Below, piece after piece: positions 22,141-34,332 of a DNA stretch of 64,000 bases. Under the pieces are notes generated by a model that was not told where the DNA came from, did no database searches, and worked only from the letters and a program-made list of their open reading frames with translations. The stretch lies in the NCBI GenBank assembly GCA_013420905.1, contig JAAXNY010000010.1, forward strand, positions 310,001 to 374,000, read 5' to 3'. The first letter of the stretch is position 1, and each line of letters begins with the position of its first letter. A program made the position numbers and the translations under genes. The stretch comes from Collybia mongolica (taxonomy: Eukaryota; Basidiomycota; Agaricomycetes; Agaricales; Clitocybaceae).

Positions 22141-23254
22141 AATATTTGTAGACTTGAGGTCAGTGCACCTTGTAGCTAGGAATGCCTGCCTTACCCAACA
22201 GTTATGAACACCAAAAATATTATGTAATGTTCATGGCACCATGTGTTCAAATCTAGTTGAGTGCAAAGTTTTTCAGCCCCTGTTATATTATGTTATTAAT
22301 ACAAAATAGTATGTAATTTAAGTTTGAGTTAATAAAAATTACATTAGTAATCTGATTAGTAATAGTCTTAGTCAGTGTCCATGGACTGGCTGTGCAGACT
22401 CTACAAGCTGTCCATCTGTGCTTGTCTGTGTGTCTGTGTAAAATTACACAGATTGATGGGGCATGGACACAGATTGTTGTCTGGCTGACGGTCCTGCCAA
22501 ATGAGTCCATGTGGAGTCCATGTGTCCACACAGGTTATGTGGCTTAGTGTAAAGACATTGTTATAAATACAAGTCTAAACTACTCACCTGATAGGGGAAA
22601 TCCTAAGAGATCAACCTAAGGATTCCCCTACTAAGTGGTGGCTACTATATACCTAACCTACACAATGCCACTGTTTACTGTATTGTTGCCACATGTCTCA
22701 GGGTTGAAAAATAGGGTTGGTAATACAATAGGTACATTTGCATGATGGGCTGACATGATTTTGACAAGCGGCATGCTGACAAGCATGCCCTCACTGCATA
22801 TGTGTCAATTGGCATTTTCCCTGTTTCCGCATGCACCACGGCCAATCCACTGACATCCAACCAAACACATTGCATATGCAGATCATGGAGATGCCTGGCC
22901 GACCTCTGACCCAGATCTTATCTTATCTCATATGCATTGTGGAGAACCCTGGTCCTGACTCATGTTCAGACATGTTGTCCAAACACCCCAGAAGTCCACC
23001 TGCACCCTAAAAACACCAACATACCCACTCCGCTCTCCATTCCAGACCCTTACTTTAGTATCATTCATGTCCATTTTTGTGTTTCCTTTGTCAACGCCTT
23101 TTCACATAGTGACCAACCTAGGGTACAGAAATTTTAGTATAAATACCTCTGTATTTACCTTGTAGATCATCAAAATCTACCTCTCTCTCTCTCTCTCTCT
23201 TTCTCTCTCCAAGCCTTTGTGCTCTCAGAACATATCCATCGCACTGCACATAAG
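22141..23254. other. Repeat-derived DNA; contains inverted repeat arm and a TATA plus CT-rich promoter-like tract
   Basis: 22590-22745 is the reverse complement of 16330-16480. A TATAAATACC motif at about 23137 is followed by a (CT)n tract at about 23181-23210, a layout typical of basidiomycete core promoters or of an LTR U3/R region. It is cut at 23255 by unit B1. It may be the left half of the LTR whose remainder precedes the gag at 34647; this is an inference. Confidence 0.4.
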
Positions 23255-23600
23255 TTTACTAGTCCTTATGTTTACATAAGTAACTCGTTCATCATCCTGG
23301 GTTTGCGGGGAAAATTCAGCGTACCCAACAAGATCCAGTGTTGTTTTTCCCACGGTTAGTAATTTTGAAGTGTTCCGAGAATTCATTAGAACATGATCAG
23401 TAAACATTTTGAAGTACATCAGTAACACTTTGTAGTCGTGGAAATATTTTTCTAACTGTGGGAATCAATATTAGCCGACGCGCGGATTTCGAGCAAAAAA
23501 GGCAACTGCTAACATAAGCTGCATTCAATACCATAATTTCGAGTTAATTGGTCTTATGTTGGGATATCTCAAGAATTAATTAATAACTGTCCACTGCATA

Positions 23601-23666
23601 ATCATGCTTACGTTTGTCAACTACGCTGTTAGAGCTAACAGCGTAGTTGACAAACATAAGCACGAT
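23601..23666. repeat. Long hairpin in B1 (32-bp stem, 2-nt loop)
   Basis: The arms CTTACGTTTGTCAACTACGC and GCGTAGTTGACAAACATAAG pair around GTTAG-AG-CTAAC, with two mismatches near the base. The matching hairpin in B2 is at 33920-33992. Confidence 0.9.
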
Positions 23667-23727
23667 TACAAGAGGCTTCTTCCGCTTTGGGCCAAACTTT
23701 TCCCACACTCCAAAACATTGAATATCT

Positions 23728-24652
23728 CAACAATGACAAGACCTATGGATGCAATTTAAATTGCTATCACTAGATATGGTGAAGGGCTACCCAATTGGTA
23801 TATTTGTATGTATTTGTATCTGTTTGTTCACCTTCAAACATCATGATCAAAAGCAGCTCTCTCACTACAAGCATGTTACAAATGAATATCAAGTTTGCAT
23901 ATGACTTTGCCACAGCTAGCCAAACAAACAATACCATCAAAGTTCCCACAATATAAATCATTGCATATCTCAACAACAACAAGGCCTATGGATATAATTT
24001 AAATTGCTAGTGTTAGATATGGTGAAGTAGTACCTCATGTATATGTTTGTAAGTGTTTGTATTTGTATTTATTTTTATAAACCTCATCAACAACAATTTT
24101 CTTGCTACATATTACAAATGAACACTGTCTGTATATCACTTCATCACATCTGGCCAAACAAACAATAATATCAAAGAAATTCCCACAATATAGATGATAC
24201 TTATCTCAGCAAATACAAAGCTGATGGACATGCTACTACTAGACATTGTAAAGGAATACATGATGTGTTTATTTATATGTGTTTGTAGTTGTTTGTACCC
24301 TTCCAAATCTCATTATCAACAACAACCTTTTTACTACATATTACAAATGAATATGATCTGTATATTACTTTGCCAACATCTGGCCAAACAAACAATATTA
24401 ATGAAATTCCCACAATATAGATGATGCATATCTCAGCAAATACAAGGCTAACAGAAACAATTGAAACTGCTACTACCCCTAGACCTATGGAGGGGGTACA
24501 CCAGGAAATGTATATTTATATTTGTTTGCCTTTCCAAATTTGATTATAATCTCTTATTATATCTATTTTAATATCACATTTATATATTACTTGGCCATAA
24601 GCATAGCCAAACAAGTCAATGTGGATGCTCCTGGAATCTATAATGCTCAATA
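23728..24652. repeat. Degenerate tandem array, four units of about 220-245 bp, in B1
   Basis: Each unit starts near CTCA(A/G)CAA and holds in order a TAGATATGGTGAAG-like block, a TATTTGTA-rich block, ATTACAAATGAA, a GGCCAAACAAACAAT block and TTCCCACAATATA. Unit starts are near 23728, 23970, 24204 and 24431, with a partial fifth after 24652. The same array is present in reverse in B2 (about 32900-33850) and B3 (about 63060-63990). Confidence 0.75.
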
Positions 24653-24942
24653 TCTTGACAATGGCTAGCTATATAAGTATGGTTAAATATAGTATGTGAT
24701 AATACAACAAAAAACACTTAACAGACATATGTACATTTGTTTGAACTTTGTCTTTGATGATGATATTTCTATTTTTAGCATATCTGATAAGTTTTTGATT
24801 AACCCAGGATACAAGGCTAGAAATAAAATGTTAAATGTTGAATGGTTGGTATACATTTCAATACTATAGGAACTTGTTTCTATTATTATTATTCTTTATC
24901 AACCCAGGTTTCGGGCAAAAAATTGATTGATTGATTGATTGA

Positions 24943-25809
24943 TTACGAGTTCTTTATCAACCCAGTTTTCAGGCAAAAAGTTGATTGATTGATTGATTCA
25001 TTGATTCATATTTTAACACTGTGGGAAAATATTTCCATAATGGGATTTTTCTTCTCTTATAGCTTTTTACAGCATTTCTCCACAAATACAAAGTGTTGTG
25101 ACATAATTTGCATGTATTTGGGATGCTTACATAATGCCTTTGATGATGCCATCAAAATTATGCATATCTAATATTTCAGAGTGTTGTGTTTCAAAATTTA
25201 TTTTGTGTTTTTCTCCATAACCAGTAAAGCTATTAACTTTGTTTTTATATGTTTGGAATGTACAAACATGGCTCTACAATTTCCTTGTTGAGCATATTTT
25301 TCCCACAGTCCATTTCGAGTGAAATTTTAGAAATGTCCAGATTCAGCTAGTTTTGAAGGTCTGTGTGTTATGTCAGGGGTGAACAAACATCTTATAACAA
25401 CAATGACCCTTACCAAACATGACCCTTGTGGGAAATTACACTAAACATTGGAAAAATCAACAACTACTACTATATTTACCTGAAATACAAATAAGATTGA
25501 TTTCTCTATTTATTGGCACATGTCACATGATCTATTCCACCACATAAGTATACCAAATACATGACAACAATCTGAATGCTTATTTAGTGTCCATGATCCT
25601 GGGAAAAGTTCTGATGGCTTTTGTGTTTTCTCCATAACCAGGCAAGCTATGGCATTGGGTTTTGTGCACAGGTATTACTTGTTTACTTGGTAACAATTTC
25701 CCATGGTCACATGACCTCTATAAACTATCATCTACATTGTTTCTACTCATTTACAACTTCCTGAATGTGGAATGGAGCCACACAGTGTGTTGGCCCACTC
25801 CACCCAAGT
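24943..25809 (-). repeat. R repeat inside B1
   Basis: On the minus strand it begins ACTTGGGTGGAGTGGGCC and ends AAAGAACTCGTAAT. Directly outside its end, at 24886-24942, lies a second copy of the terminal ~35 bases with its own GATT tract, i.e. a duplicated end. The R repeat is at the same place in B2 and B3, so it was present before the B copies multiplied. Confidence 0.75.
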
Positions 25810-27705
25810 AGGCATTTGGATCAATATTACTTCCTTAGTGATTTAATATTTGGTATATTCTTTGTTTATTAATTGTCTTGAAATTTAAACAATTAGTTTA
25901 AGTTTCACAATTGGGTAGTCCAATCTATAAATAGGTACATTGGATAAATACTGTGGGTGTACCAGAAGTCTATATCAGCCTACTAGAGCTGTGCAAATAG
26001 TACAGGGGTAAAGTATTAGTAAGAAGTAAACTAATATTTGTAAAAGGAATAAGAACATATTACAAGGTAGATAGAATTACACCAAGGTAGTCTCAAGGTA
26101 TACAGCAGCATATAGGTGCATATACAATAGAACAAGGTATATCTGAGCAACTAGATGTGAGGCACATATGCACTCACCTTACACACATCTGGTTTGGGCA
26201 CAGGGGTGATTGGCACTACTTGGTCTAGACAGCACATTCAGGGGTGCACACCCAGCCACCAGGTGATGGTTCTACCATATGGAATACACCACTGCACCAT
26301 CCATGTCCATGTGCACAATCATATGGCAGGGAGGTGATGGGTGGGGCAGCTGGGAATGTAGTGGTGGAGGTTGACAACAAGGCTGACAGGTGATGTAGTA
26401 CCTATCAACAATATTCAGCCATTGCCAGTAATGGCCAAGAGTAGGCAGCAGGGGTCATTATAAAAACAAGCACCTTGGACTTACCAAATGGTTAATCTGC
26501 ATGCTTTATGCACATGACATGTAACCTTGAGGCCTTGTATTTGACTCTCCAAAATATTGCAATTTTGTGCATCAAATAAGCAATGGTAACTATGATTAAG
26601 TAAGCAATCTGGACAGTCTGCATGGACTTCATGAGGAGTTGTTCCAAACTGGGTCTGAGCATCCAACTAACAGTGTGGATTTATGGACTTAGCTTTGACT
26701 TGGCTCAGATGCAGACTGCCAATTAAGCAGGGCTCCCTGCCAAACAGGGTCTGAGCTCAGACTGTAGACATCTGCATTTGTCTGTGTGGTCTGTGTGGCC
26801 CATATAGCTCAGCATAAAGTCCCCAGAGAAGCTACTGAGTTGGTTGTATATTTGGAATATACAATTATGGATCTACATTTCCAAGTTTGTTAATTTTTTC
26901 ACATAGTCCATCTCTGAGAGTCTGAGTCCCCACTTTACCAGCTGACTTGTTTTTAAGGAAAATGCCTAGATATATATTGTTACCTTTTATTGGTGGATAT
27001 TTGTATAGGATCTATAAACACCAACTTCTATTGGCATAACCATGGATATGGGTGAAGTTGTAAGGGGATCACTTGTTTGTCCACATCTAGCCATCAGAAT
27101 CACTATTGCACAGCTTGCATAGCCTCACTGTTATATCTATTATTCTGACACACACTGCTTTAACCCCTTGACAGATAGTAGTTTACTCTGGACTAACATA
27201 TCACAGATGTATTGTTACATCAGTAGAGTTACTGATATCAGATTCTGTTGTTATTTGAGACATAGGTACAATGTACTGTATATAAGGTGCCCCTTCCTCT
27301 TCATGGAAGGGCACCTTTGCAATAGACTTGGGCTGTGTTCTCTACTCATAGTCAAGCCTCTAGTGCTCTATGCTCATCCCTTCCCTGCATGGTTATTCAT
27401 ACTGTGTATACTGCTCCCTGTCTGAGCCTCTTGGCAACATGACCCCTTACAGAAGTGCAACAAGTATTTGGCAAGCTCAAATGTGTGGTCATATTACATC
27501 TTCTTGTTGTGTATCCATCAGGCCTTCCATGTTGTCAAGCTACTCCCTGTACCCTACAATCTAGTTCTAGGACAATGCCTGACAAGTGTTCCAGAACCAA
27601 ACTTATCAACAAAAAAAAGTAATATAAAGTTGAAGAGATTCAGGATAGCTAGTTCTATTGCAACAACCTGTTTCTAGAAATATAAAGAAAAGTTAATCAA
27701 AAAAA

Positions 27706-27911
27706 AAACATAAGGACTCATATCTGCCAGTAATGGCCCTCTACCTCAAGTGTGCTTGTTGCACTTTGCACCACTTTTGGTTACTTTGTCACACACCACA
27801 CCGCACTGTTGCACAGAATACTGGCATTGCATCACACATAGGTCATGCTTGTTGCACCTTGCACCACTTGAGGTAGAGGGCCATTACTGGCAGATACAAG
27901 TCCTTATGTTT
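27706..27911. repeat. Axis of the B1/B2 inverted pair
   Basis: About 45 bases (ATCTGCCAGTAATGGCCCTC, then TACCTCAAGTG) at 27706-27750 are repeated inverted at 27862-27911. The ~110-base spacer is made of TTGCACTTTGCACCAC/TTGCACCTTGCACCAC-type words that are themselves partly repeated (GCTTGTTGCAC at both ends). Confidence 0.8.
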
Positions 27912-28508
27912 TTTTTGATTAACTTTTCTTCATATTTCTAGAACCAGGTTGTTGCAATAAATCAACAAACTTGAAAATGTAGAGTCATATTTGTATATTC
28001 CAAATACAAAACCAATTCAGTAGTCTCTCTGAGGACTTTACACTGAGCAACATAAGCCACACAGACCACACAGGCAAATGCAGGTGTCTGCAGACTGAGC
28101 TCAGACCCTGTTTGGCAGGGAGCCCTGCTGAATTGGCAGTCTGCATCTGAGCCAAGTCAAAGCTAAGTCCATAAATCCACACTTTTACTTGGATGCTCAG
28201 ATCCAGCTTGGAACAACCCTTTATTTTGGAGAGTCAAATACAAGGCCTCAAGGTTACATGTCATATGTACAGTAGGCAACAAAACCATTTCAATGTTTTC
28301 ACATTCTGTAAAGATGCATCCATATGTCAGAAAATAAAAATTGGAAAAATATGAAAAAATTACAGAAGCTGCATTGATGTCATATAATGTTGCTTACATA
28401 ATGTCTTTGCACCACTTCCATTTTTGGTAGCAAAATCATGTGATACATACAAAGCCATCATTGAAACAGTTTTGTTGCCCATCATTAAAAAGTAAAAAAG
28501 TGGTAAAA

Positions 28509-30706
28509 CTAGTACTTGGTATATCCTCCTTTGGCCCTCAACACTGCAGCAATACGTCTAGGCATGCTCTCAATCAATCCTTGACAGACAGACTTATCTA
28601 TTGCTTCCCACTCCTTCTCCACTTGCTCCCAAAGCTCATGCTGGCTGTGTGGAGGATTTTCATATTCATTGAGCTTCATTTTGAGGTGATGCCAAAGATG
28701 TTCAATAGGATTCATGTCAGCTGACTGTGCAGGCCACTTCATAACATTGAAACCATTGTCCTTGAACCAGTTTTGGGCCTTCTTGCTTGTGTGTTTGGGG
28801 TCATTGTCCTGCTGGAAGATGATATCAGCAGGGGTTTTCCCATAGTGATGAAGGGAATCTTGAAGCTCATCCTCCATGATGGATACATAGAGGTCTGCAT
28901 CCATCTTTCCCTCAATCCTAGTTGCATATCCAACCCCATCCCACCCCATGCAGCCCCATACCATCACATTACCACCTCCAAACTTCAGTGTCCCCTCTAC
29001 AATCCTATCACTCAACTGCTCCCTTACCTCTTTCCAGATCCATTTCCTTCCATCTGACCCCAAACGGTTAATTACGAGTTCTTTAGTTTACTAAAGACAA
29101 GTTCTTTATCAACCCAGTTTGCGGGCAGAAAGGTGTTTCATTCATTCATTCATAGTTCAACACCGCGGGAAAATATTTCCATAATGGGATTTTTCTTCTC
29201 TTATGGCTTTTTACAGCATTTCTCCACAAATACAAAGTATTGTGACATAATTTGCATGTATTTGGGATGCTTACATAATGCCTTTGATGATGCCATCGAA
29301 ATTATGCATATCTAATATTTCAAAGCATCGTGTTTCAAAATTTATTTTGTGATTTTCTCCATAACCAGTAAAGCTATTAACTTTGTTTTTATATGTTTGG
29401 AATGTACAAACATGGCTCTACAATTTCCTTGTTGAGCACATTTTTCCCATGGTCTATTTTGAGCGAAATATTAGAAATGTCCAGATTCAGCTAGTTTTGA
29501 AGGTCTGTGTGTTATGCCAGGGGTGAACAAACATTGTATAACAACAATGACCCTGACCAAACATGACCCTTGTGGGAAATTATGCTAAACATAGGAATAA
29601 TCAACAACTACTACCATATTTACCTGAAATACAAAGAGGATTGATTTCTCTATTTATTGACACATGTCACATGATCTATTCCACCACATAAGTATATCAA
29701 ATACATGACAACACATATTTTCCCACAGTCTAGAGCAAAATATTAGAAATGTCCAGATTCAGCTAGTTTTGAAGGTCTGTGTGTTATGTCAGGGGTGAAC
29801 AAACATCTTATAACAACAATGACCCTTACCAAATATGACCCTTGTAGGAAATTACACTAAACATTGGAACAACTACTCCTATATTTACCTGAAATACAAA
29901 TAAGGTTGATTTCTCTATTTATTGACACATGTCACATGGTCTATTCCACCACATAAGTATACCAAATACATGACAACAATCTGAATGCTTATTTAGTGTC
30001 CATGATCCTGGGAAAAAGTTAGTTCTGATGGTTTTTGTGTTTTCTCCATAGCCAGGCAAGCTATGGCATTGGGCTTTGTGCACAGGCATTGCTTGTTTAC
30101 TTGGTAAAAATTTCCCATGGTCACATGACCTCTATAAACTATCATCTACATTGTTTCTAGTCATTTTGAATGTGGAATGGACTTATTTCTCTTAAGAAAA
30201 GAAATAAAGAACAAGTACCTGCCACACAGTGTGTTGGCCCACTCCACCCAAGTTTTGGTTTCATCAGACCATATAACCCTTTTCCAGTCCTCCAGAGTCC
30301 ACTCCTTGTGCCTTTCTGCAAAGTCCAACCAATCCCTCCTATGACAGGTTTTGAGAAGAGGCCGTTTTTGTTTTATTGCAGGCTGTAAACCATGCTTTTT
30401 CAAGTTGCGACGAATAGTTTGGGAGGAAATGGATTGGTTGGTGACATCTTGAAGAGCTTTGGTGACTTGGACTGCATTATCAGCCTTGCCCATGCAAATG
30501 ATGCGCTTTGCATAGCTAATACTGGCAGAAGTGAGCTTGGAAGGACAGCCACCAAAGGACTTTGGGAGCTCAGAACAATACTGAGAGCAGATCCTAGAGA
30601 TAGTAGCAATGGAGAAGCCAGTGATCTTGTGGATCTGGTGGCCAGAAGTGCCTGCATCAAGCAGTGTGATGACATAAGAGTGCTGAGCAGGGGTAAGAGA
30701 TTGCAT
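28509..30706 (-). pseudogene. Tc1/mariner transposase of T2, split by an R repeat
   Basis: The N-terminal part (30706-30253) has the helix-turn-helix (LTPAQHSYVITLLDAG), GGCPSKLT and the first catalytic Asp in WSDETK. The C-terminal part (29071-28509) has the second Asp in FQQDNDPKHTS and the Glu in SADMNPIEHLW, and ends MPRRIAAVLRAKGGYTKY. The R repeat (30252-29072) sits immediately after the WSDETK codons. Apart from this insertion the two halves are open and in frame, so the insertion is the inactivating event. Confidence 0.88.
29072..30252 (-). repeat. R repeat inserted in the T2 transposase gene
   Basis: The T1 and T3 transposase genes give the uninterrupted sequence, so the insertion edges are clear: one side is CTTGGGTGGAG, the other AAGAACTCGTAA. 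No target duplication longer than 2 bases is seen; the break falls in AAAATTAA. This copy has an internal duplication of about 0.25 kb (CCAGATTCAGCTAGTTTTGA at about 29483 and 29756) and a short extra hairpin-like end (CTTTAGTTTACTAAAG near 29081-29096). Confidence 0.8.
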
Positions 30707-31793
30707 AGTGTGTTTGGGGGCATTAGAGCACTTGAACACTCTGTATTTATACTAAAACATGAGCAAGTCACATGACTCTGTTTAATACATTAAACAATAA
30801 ACAAAGTCATGTGACTACAGTTAAGATCTCAGCACTTTCTTATTTTTTTACAATGGGCAACAAAACCATTTCAATGATGGCTTTGTATGTATCATGTGAT
30901 TTTGCTACCAAAAATGGAAGTGGTGCAAAGACATTATGTAAGCAACATTATATGACAGCAATGCAGCTTCTGTAATTTTTTCATATTTTTCCAATTTTTA
31001 TTTTCTGACATATAGATGCATCTTTACAGAATGTGAAAACATTGAAACGGTTTTGTTGCCTACTGTATAAAGCATGCAGATTCAATATGAGCTTGTCAGT
31101 CCAAGCTGCTTGTTATAATGATGACCCCCTGCTGCCCACTCTCGGCCATTACTGGCAATGGCTGAGTATTGTTGATGGGTGCCACACCACCTATCAGTCT
31201 TGTTGTCAACCACTACCACTACATCTCCAGCTGCCCCTCCCATTACTAATGACTACCTGCCTACATCTGCTAGTGAGCAGCTAGCATGGTGGACATGGGT
31301 GGTGCAGTGGTGTATCCTTCTATGTGGTGGAATCATCACCTAGTGGGTGGGTGTGCACCCCTGGACATGCTGTCTAGACTCAGTAGTGCCAACCACCCCT
31401 GTGCCCAAACCAGGTGTGTGTAAGGGGAGTGCATATGTGCCCTATATCTAGTTGCTCAGATACACTTTGCTCTATTGTATATACACCCATATGCTGCTGT
31501 ATACCTTGAGACTACCTTGGTGTAATTCTATCTACCTTGTGATATGTTCTTATTCCTTTTACAAATATTAGTTTACTTCTTACTAATACTTTACCCCTGT
31601 ACTATTTGCACAGCTCTAGTAGGCTGATATAGACTTCTGATACACCCACAGTATTTATCCAATGTACCTATTTATAGATTGGACTACCCAATTGTGAGAC
31701 TTAAACTAATTGTTTAAATCCCAAGACAATTAATAAACAAAGAATATACCAAATAGTTAAATCACTAAGGAAATAATATTGATACAAATGCCT

Positions 31794-32695
31794 ACTTGGA
31801 TGGAGTGGGCCAACACACTGTGTGGCAGGTACTCATTCTTTATTTCTTTTCTTAGGAGAAATAAGTCCATTCCGCATTCAGGAAGTTGTAAATGACTAGA
31901 AACAATGTAGATGATAGTTTATGGAGGTCATGTGACCATGGGAAAATGTTATAAAGTAAACAAGCAATGCCTGTGCACAAAACCCAATGCCATAGCTTGC
32001 CTGGTTATGGAGAAAACACAAAAACCATCAGAACTTACTTTTCCCAGGATCATGGACACTAAATAAGCATTCAGATTGTTGTCATGTATTTGGTATACTT
32101 ATGTGGTGGAATAGACCATGTGACATGTGTCAATAAATAGAGAAATCAACCTTATTTGTATTTCAGGTAAATATAGGAGTAGTTGTTCCAATGTTTAGTG
32201 TAATTTCCTACAAGGGTCATATTTGGTAAGGGTCATTGTTGTTATAAGATGTTTGTTCACCCCTGACATAACACACAGACCTTCAAAACTAGCTGAATCT
32301 GGACATTTCTAATATTTTGCTCTAGACTGTGGGAAAATATGCTCAACAAGGAAATTATAGAGCCATGTTTGTACATTCCAAACATATAAAAACAAAGTTA
32401 ATAGCTTTACTGGTTATGGAGAAAAACACAAAATAAATTTTCAAACATGACACTTTGAAATATTAGATATGCATAATTTTGATGGCATCATCAAAAGCAT
32501 TATGTAAGCATCTCAAATACATGCAAATTATGTCACAATACTTTGTATTTGTGGAGAAATACTGTAAAAAGCCAGAAGAGAAGAAAAAACCCATTATGGA
32601 AATATTTTCCTGCAGTGTTGAAATATGAATGAATGAATGAATCAATCAATCAATCAAATTTTTGCCCAAAACCTGGGTTGATAAAGAACTCGTAA
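31794..32695 (+). repeat. R repeat inside B2
   Basis: Starts ACTTGGATGGAGTGGGCC and ends with an ATCAATCA tract, CCTGGGTTGATAAAGAAC and TCGTAA. Same position as in B1 and B3. Confidence 0.75.
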
Positions 32696-33919
32696 TAATA
32701 GAAACAAGTTTCCACAGTATTGAAATGTATATCAACCATTCAACATTTAACAATTTATGTCTAGTCTTGCATCCTAATCAAGAACTTATCAGATATGCTA
32801 AAAATAGAAATATCATCATCAAAGACTAACTTCAAACAAATGTACATATGCCTGTTAAGTGTTTTTTGTTGTATTATCACATACTATATTTAACCATACT
32901 CATATAGCTAGCCATTGTCAAGATATTGAGCATTATAGATGCCAGGAGCATCCACATTGGCTGTTTGGCTATGCTTATGGCCAAGTAATATATAAATGTG
33001 ATATTAAAATAGATATAACAAGAGATTATAATCAAATTTGGAAAGGTACAAATAAATATAAATATACATTTCCTGGTGTACCCCCTCCATAGGTCTAGGA
33101 GTAGTAGCAATTTCAATTGTGTCCATTAGCCTTGTATTTGCTGAGATATGCATCATCTATATTGTGGGAATTTCATTAATATTGTTTGTTTGGCCAGATG
33201 TTGGCAAAGTAATATACAGATCATATTCATTTGTAATATGTAGTAAAAAGGTTGTTGTTGATAATAAGATTTGGAAGGGTACAAACAACTACAAACACAT
33301 ATAAACAAACACATCATGTATTCCTTTACAATGTCTAGTAGTAGCATGTCCATCAGCTTTGTATTTGCTGAGATAAGTATCATCTATATTGTGGGAAATT
33401 TCTTTAGTATTATTGTTTGTTTGGCCAGATGTGTGGTGAAATGATATACAGACAGTATTCATTTACAAATATGTAGCAAGAAAATTGTTGTTGATGAGGT
33501 TTAGAAAAATAAAAACAAATACAAACACTTACAAACATATATATGAGGTACTACTTCACCATATCTAACACTAGCAATTTAAATTACATCCATAGGCCTT
33601 GTTGTTGTTGAGATATGCAATGATTTATATTGTGGGAAGTTTGATGGTATTGTTTGTTTGGCAAGCTGTGTGGCAAACTCATACACAAACTTGATATTCA
33701 TTTGTAACATGCTTGTAGTGAGAGAGCTGCTTTTGATCATGATGATGATGTTTGAAGGTGTACAAACAAATACAAATACATATAAATATCTACATTGGGT
33801 AGCCCCTCACCATATCTAGTAGTAGCAATTTAAATTGCATCCATAGGTCTTGTCATTCTTGAGATATGCAATGTTTTGTATTGTGGGAGGGGTTTGACCC
33901 AAAGCGGAACAAGCCTCTT

Positions 33920-33992
33920 GTAATTGTGCTTACGTTTGTCAACTACACTGTTAGAGCTAACAGTGTAGTTGACAAACGTAAGCATGATTATG
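33920..33992. repeat. Long hairpin in B2, homolog of 23601-23666
   Basis: Arms GCTTACGTTTGTCAACTACA and TGTAGTTGACAAACGTAAGC pair perfectly around CTGTTAG-AG-CTAACAG. One pair is A-T here where B1 has G-C, so both sides of the stem changed together. Confidence 0.9.
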
Positions 33993-34332
33993 CAGTGGAC
34001 AGTTATTAATTAATTCTTGAGATATCCCAAGAAAAAGACCAATTAACTCGAATTTATATTATTAAATGCAGCTTATGTTAGCAGTTGCCTTTTTTGCTCG
34101 AAATCCGCGCATCGGCTAATATTGATTCCCACAGTTAGAAAAATATTTCCTCGACTACAAAGTGTTACTGATGTACTTCAAAAAGTTTACTGATCATGTT
34201 CTAATGAAATCTCGGAACACTTCAAACTTACTAACCGTGGGAAAAACAACACTGGATCTTGTTGGGTACACTGAATTTTCCCCGCAAACCCAGGATGATG
34301 AACGAGTTACTTATGTAAACATAAGGACTCGT

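Larger units (their letters stand above)
23255..27750 (-). mobile_element. B1: large non-coding repeat unit, minus orientation (about 4.5 kb)
   Basis: Edges carry short inverted ends (AGTCCTTATGTTT at 23256 and AAACATAAGGACT at about 27703) plus, on the inner side, a further ~34 bases ending CCTCTACCTCAAG. A third copy (B3, from 59994) is nearly identical in reverse complement over at least 4 kb; even long chance frames are the same. B2 lies head-to-head with it. Inside are a long hairpin (23601-23666), a tandem array (23728-24652) and an R repeat (24943-25809). No conserved long protein is encoded, so movement would need an outside enzyme. The class is unknown. Confidence 0.7.
28270..31065 (-). 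mobile_element. Tc1/mariner element T2, interrupted by an R repeat
   Basis: Flanked by TA at 28268-28269 and 31066-31067. It starts CAGTAGGCAACAAAACC and ends with the complement. Terminal repeats are about 210 bp, with the edge motif GCAACAAAACCATTTCAATG repeated inverted at the inner edge. Without the 1181-bp R insertion it is about 1.6 kb, the same size as T1 and T3. Excision of T2 in thought restores the B sequence across 28267/31068 as seen in B3 near 61230. Confidence 0.88.
27862..34332 (+). mobile_element. B2: second B unit, plus orientation, interrupted by Tc1 element T2
   Basis: Without T2 it is about 3.7 kb. Relative to B3 it lacks about 0.76 kb (equivalent to 60086-60850). It keeps the hairpin (33920-33992), the tandem array and an R repeat (31794-32695). 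Its outer end is AAACATAAGGACTCG at about 34317-34331. It is visibly more diverged from B1 than B3 is. Confidence 0.7.

Noticed and set aside
22941..23254. Host gene promoter with TATA and CT tract
   Set aside because: No coding exon follows; the stretch is interrupted by B1 and lies in repeat DNA, so an LTR origin is more likely.
24194..24424. 76-codon frame repeated identically in B1 and B3 and almost so in B2
   Set aside because: Conservation follows from copying of the whole B unit; the frame is AT-rich, lies in the tandem array, and has no matching frame in the other array units.
27168..27425. 85-codon frame in B1 and B3
   Set aside because: Same reason; absent from B2 because of a deletion, and no known domain.
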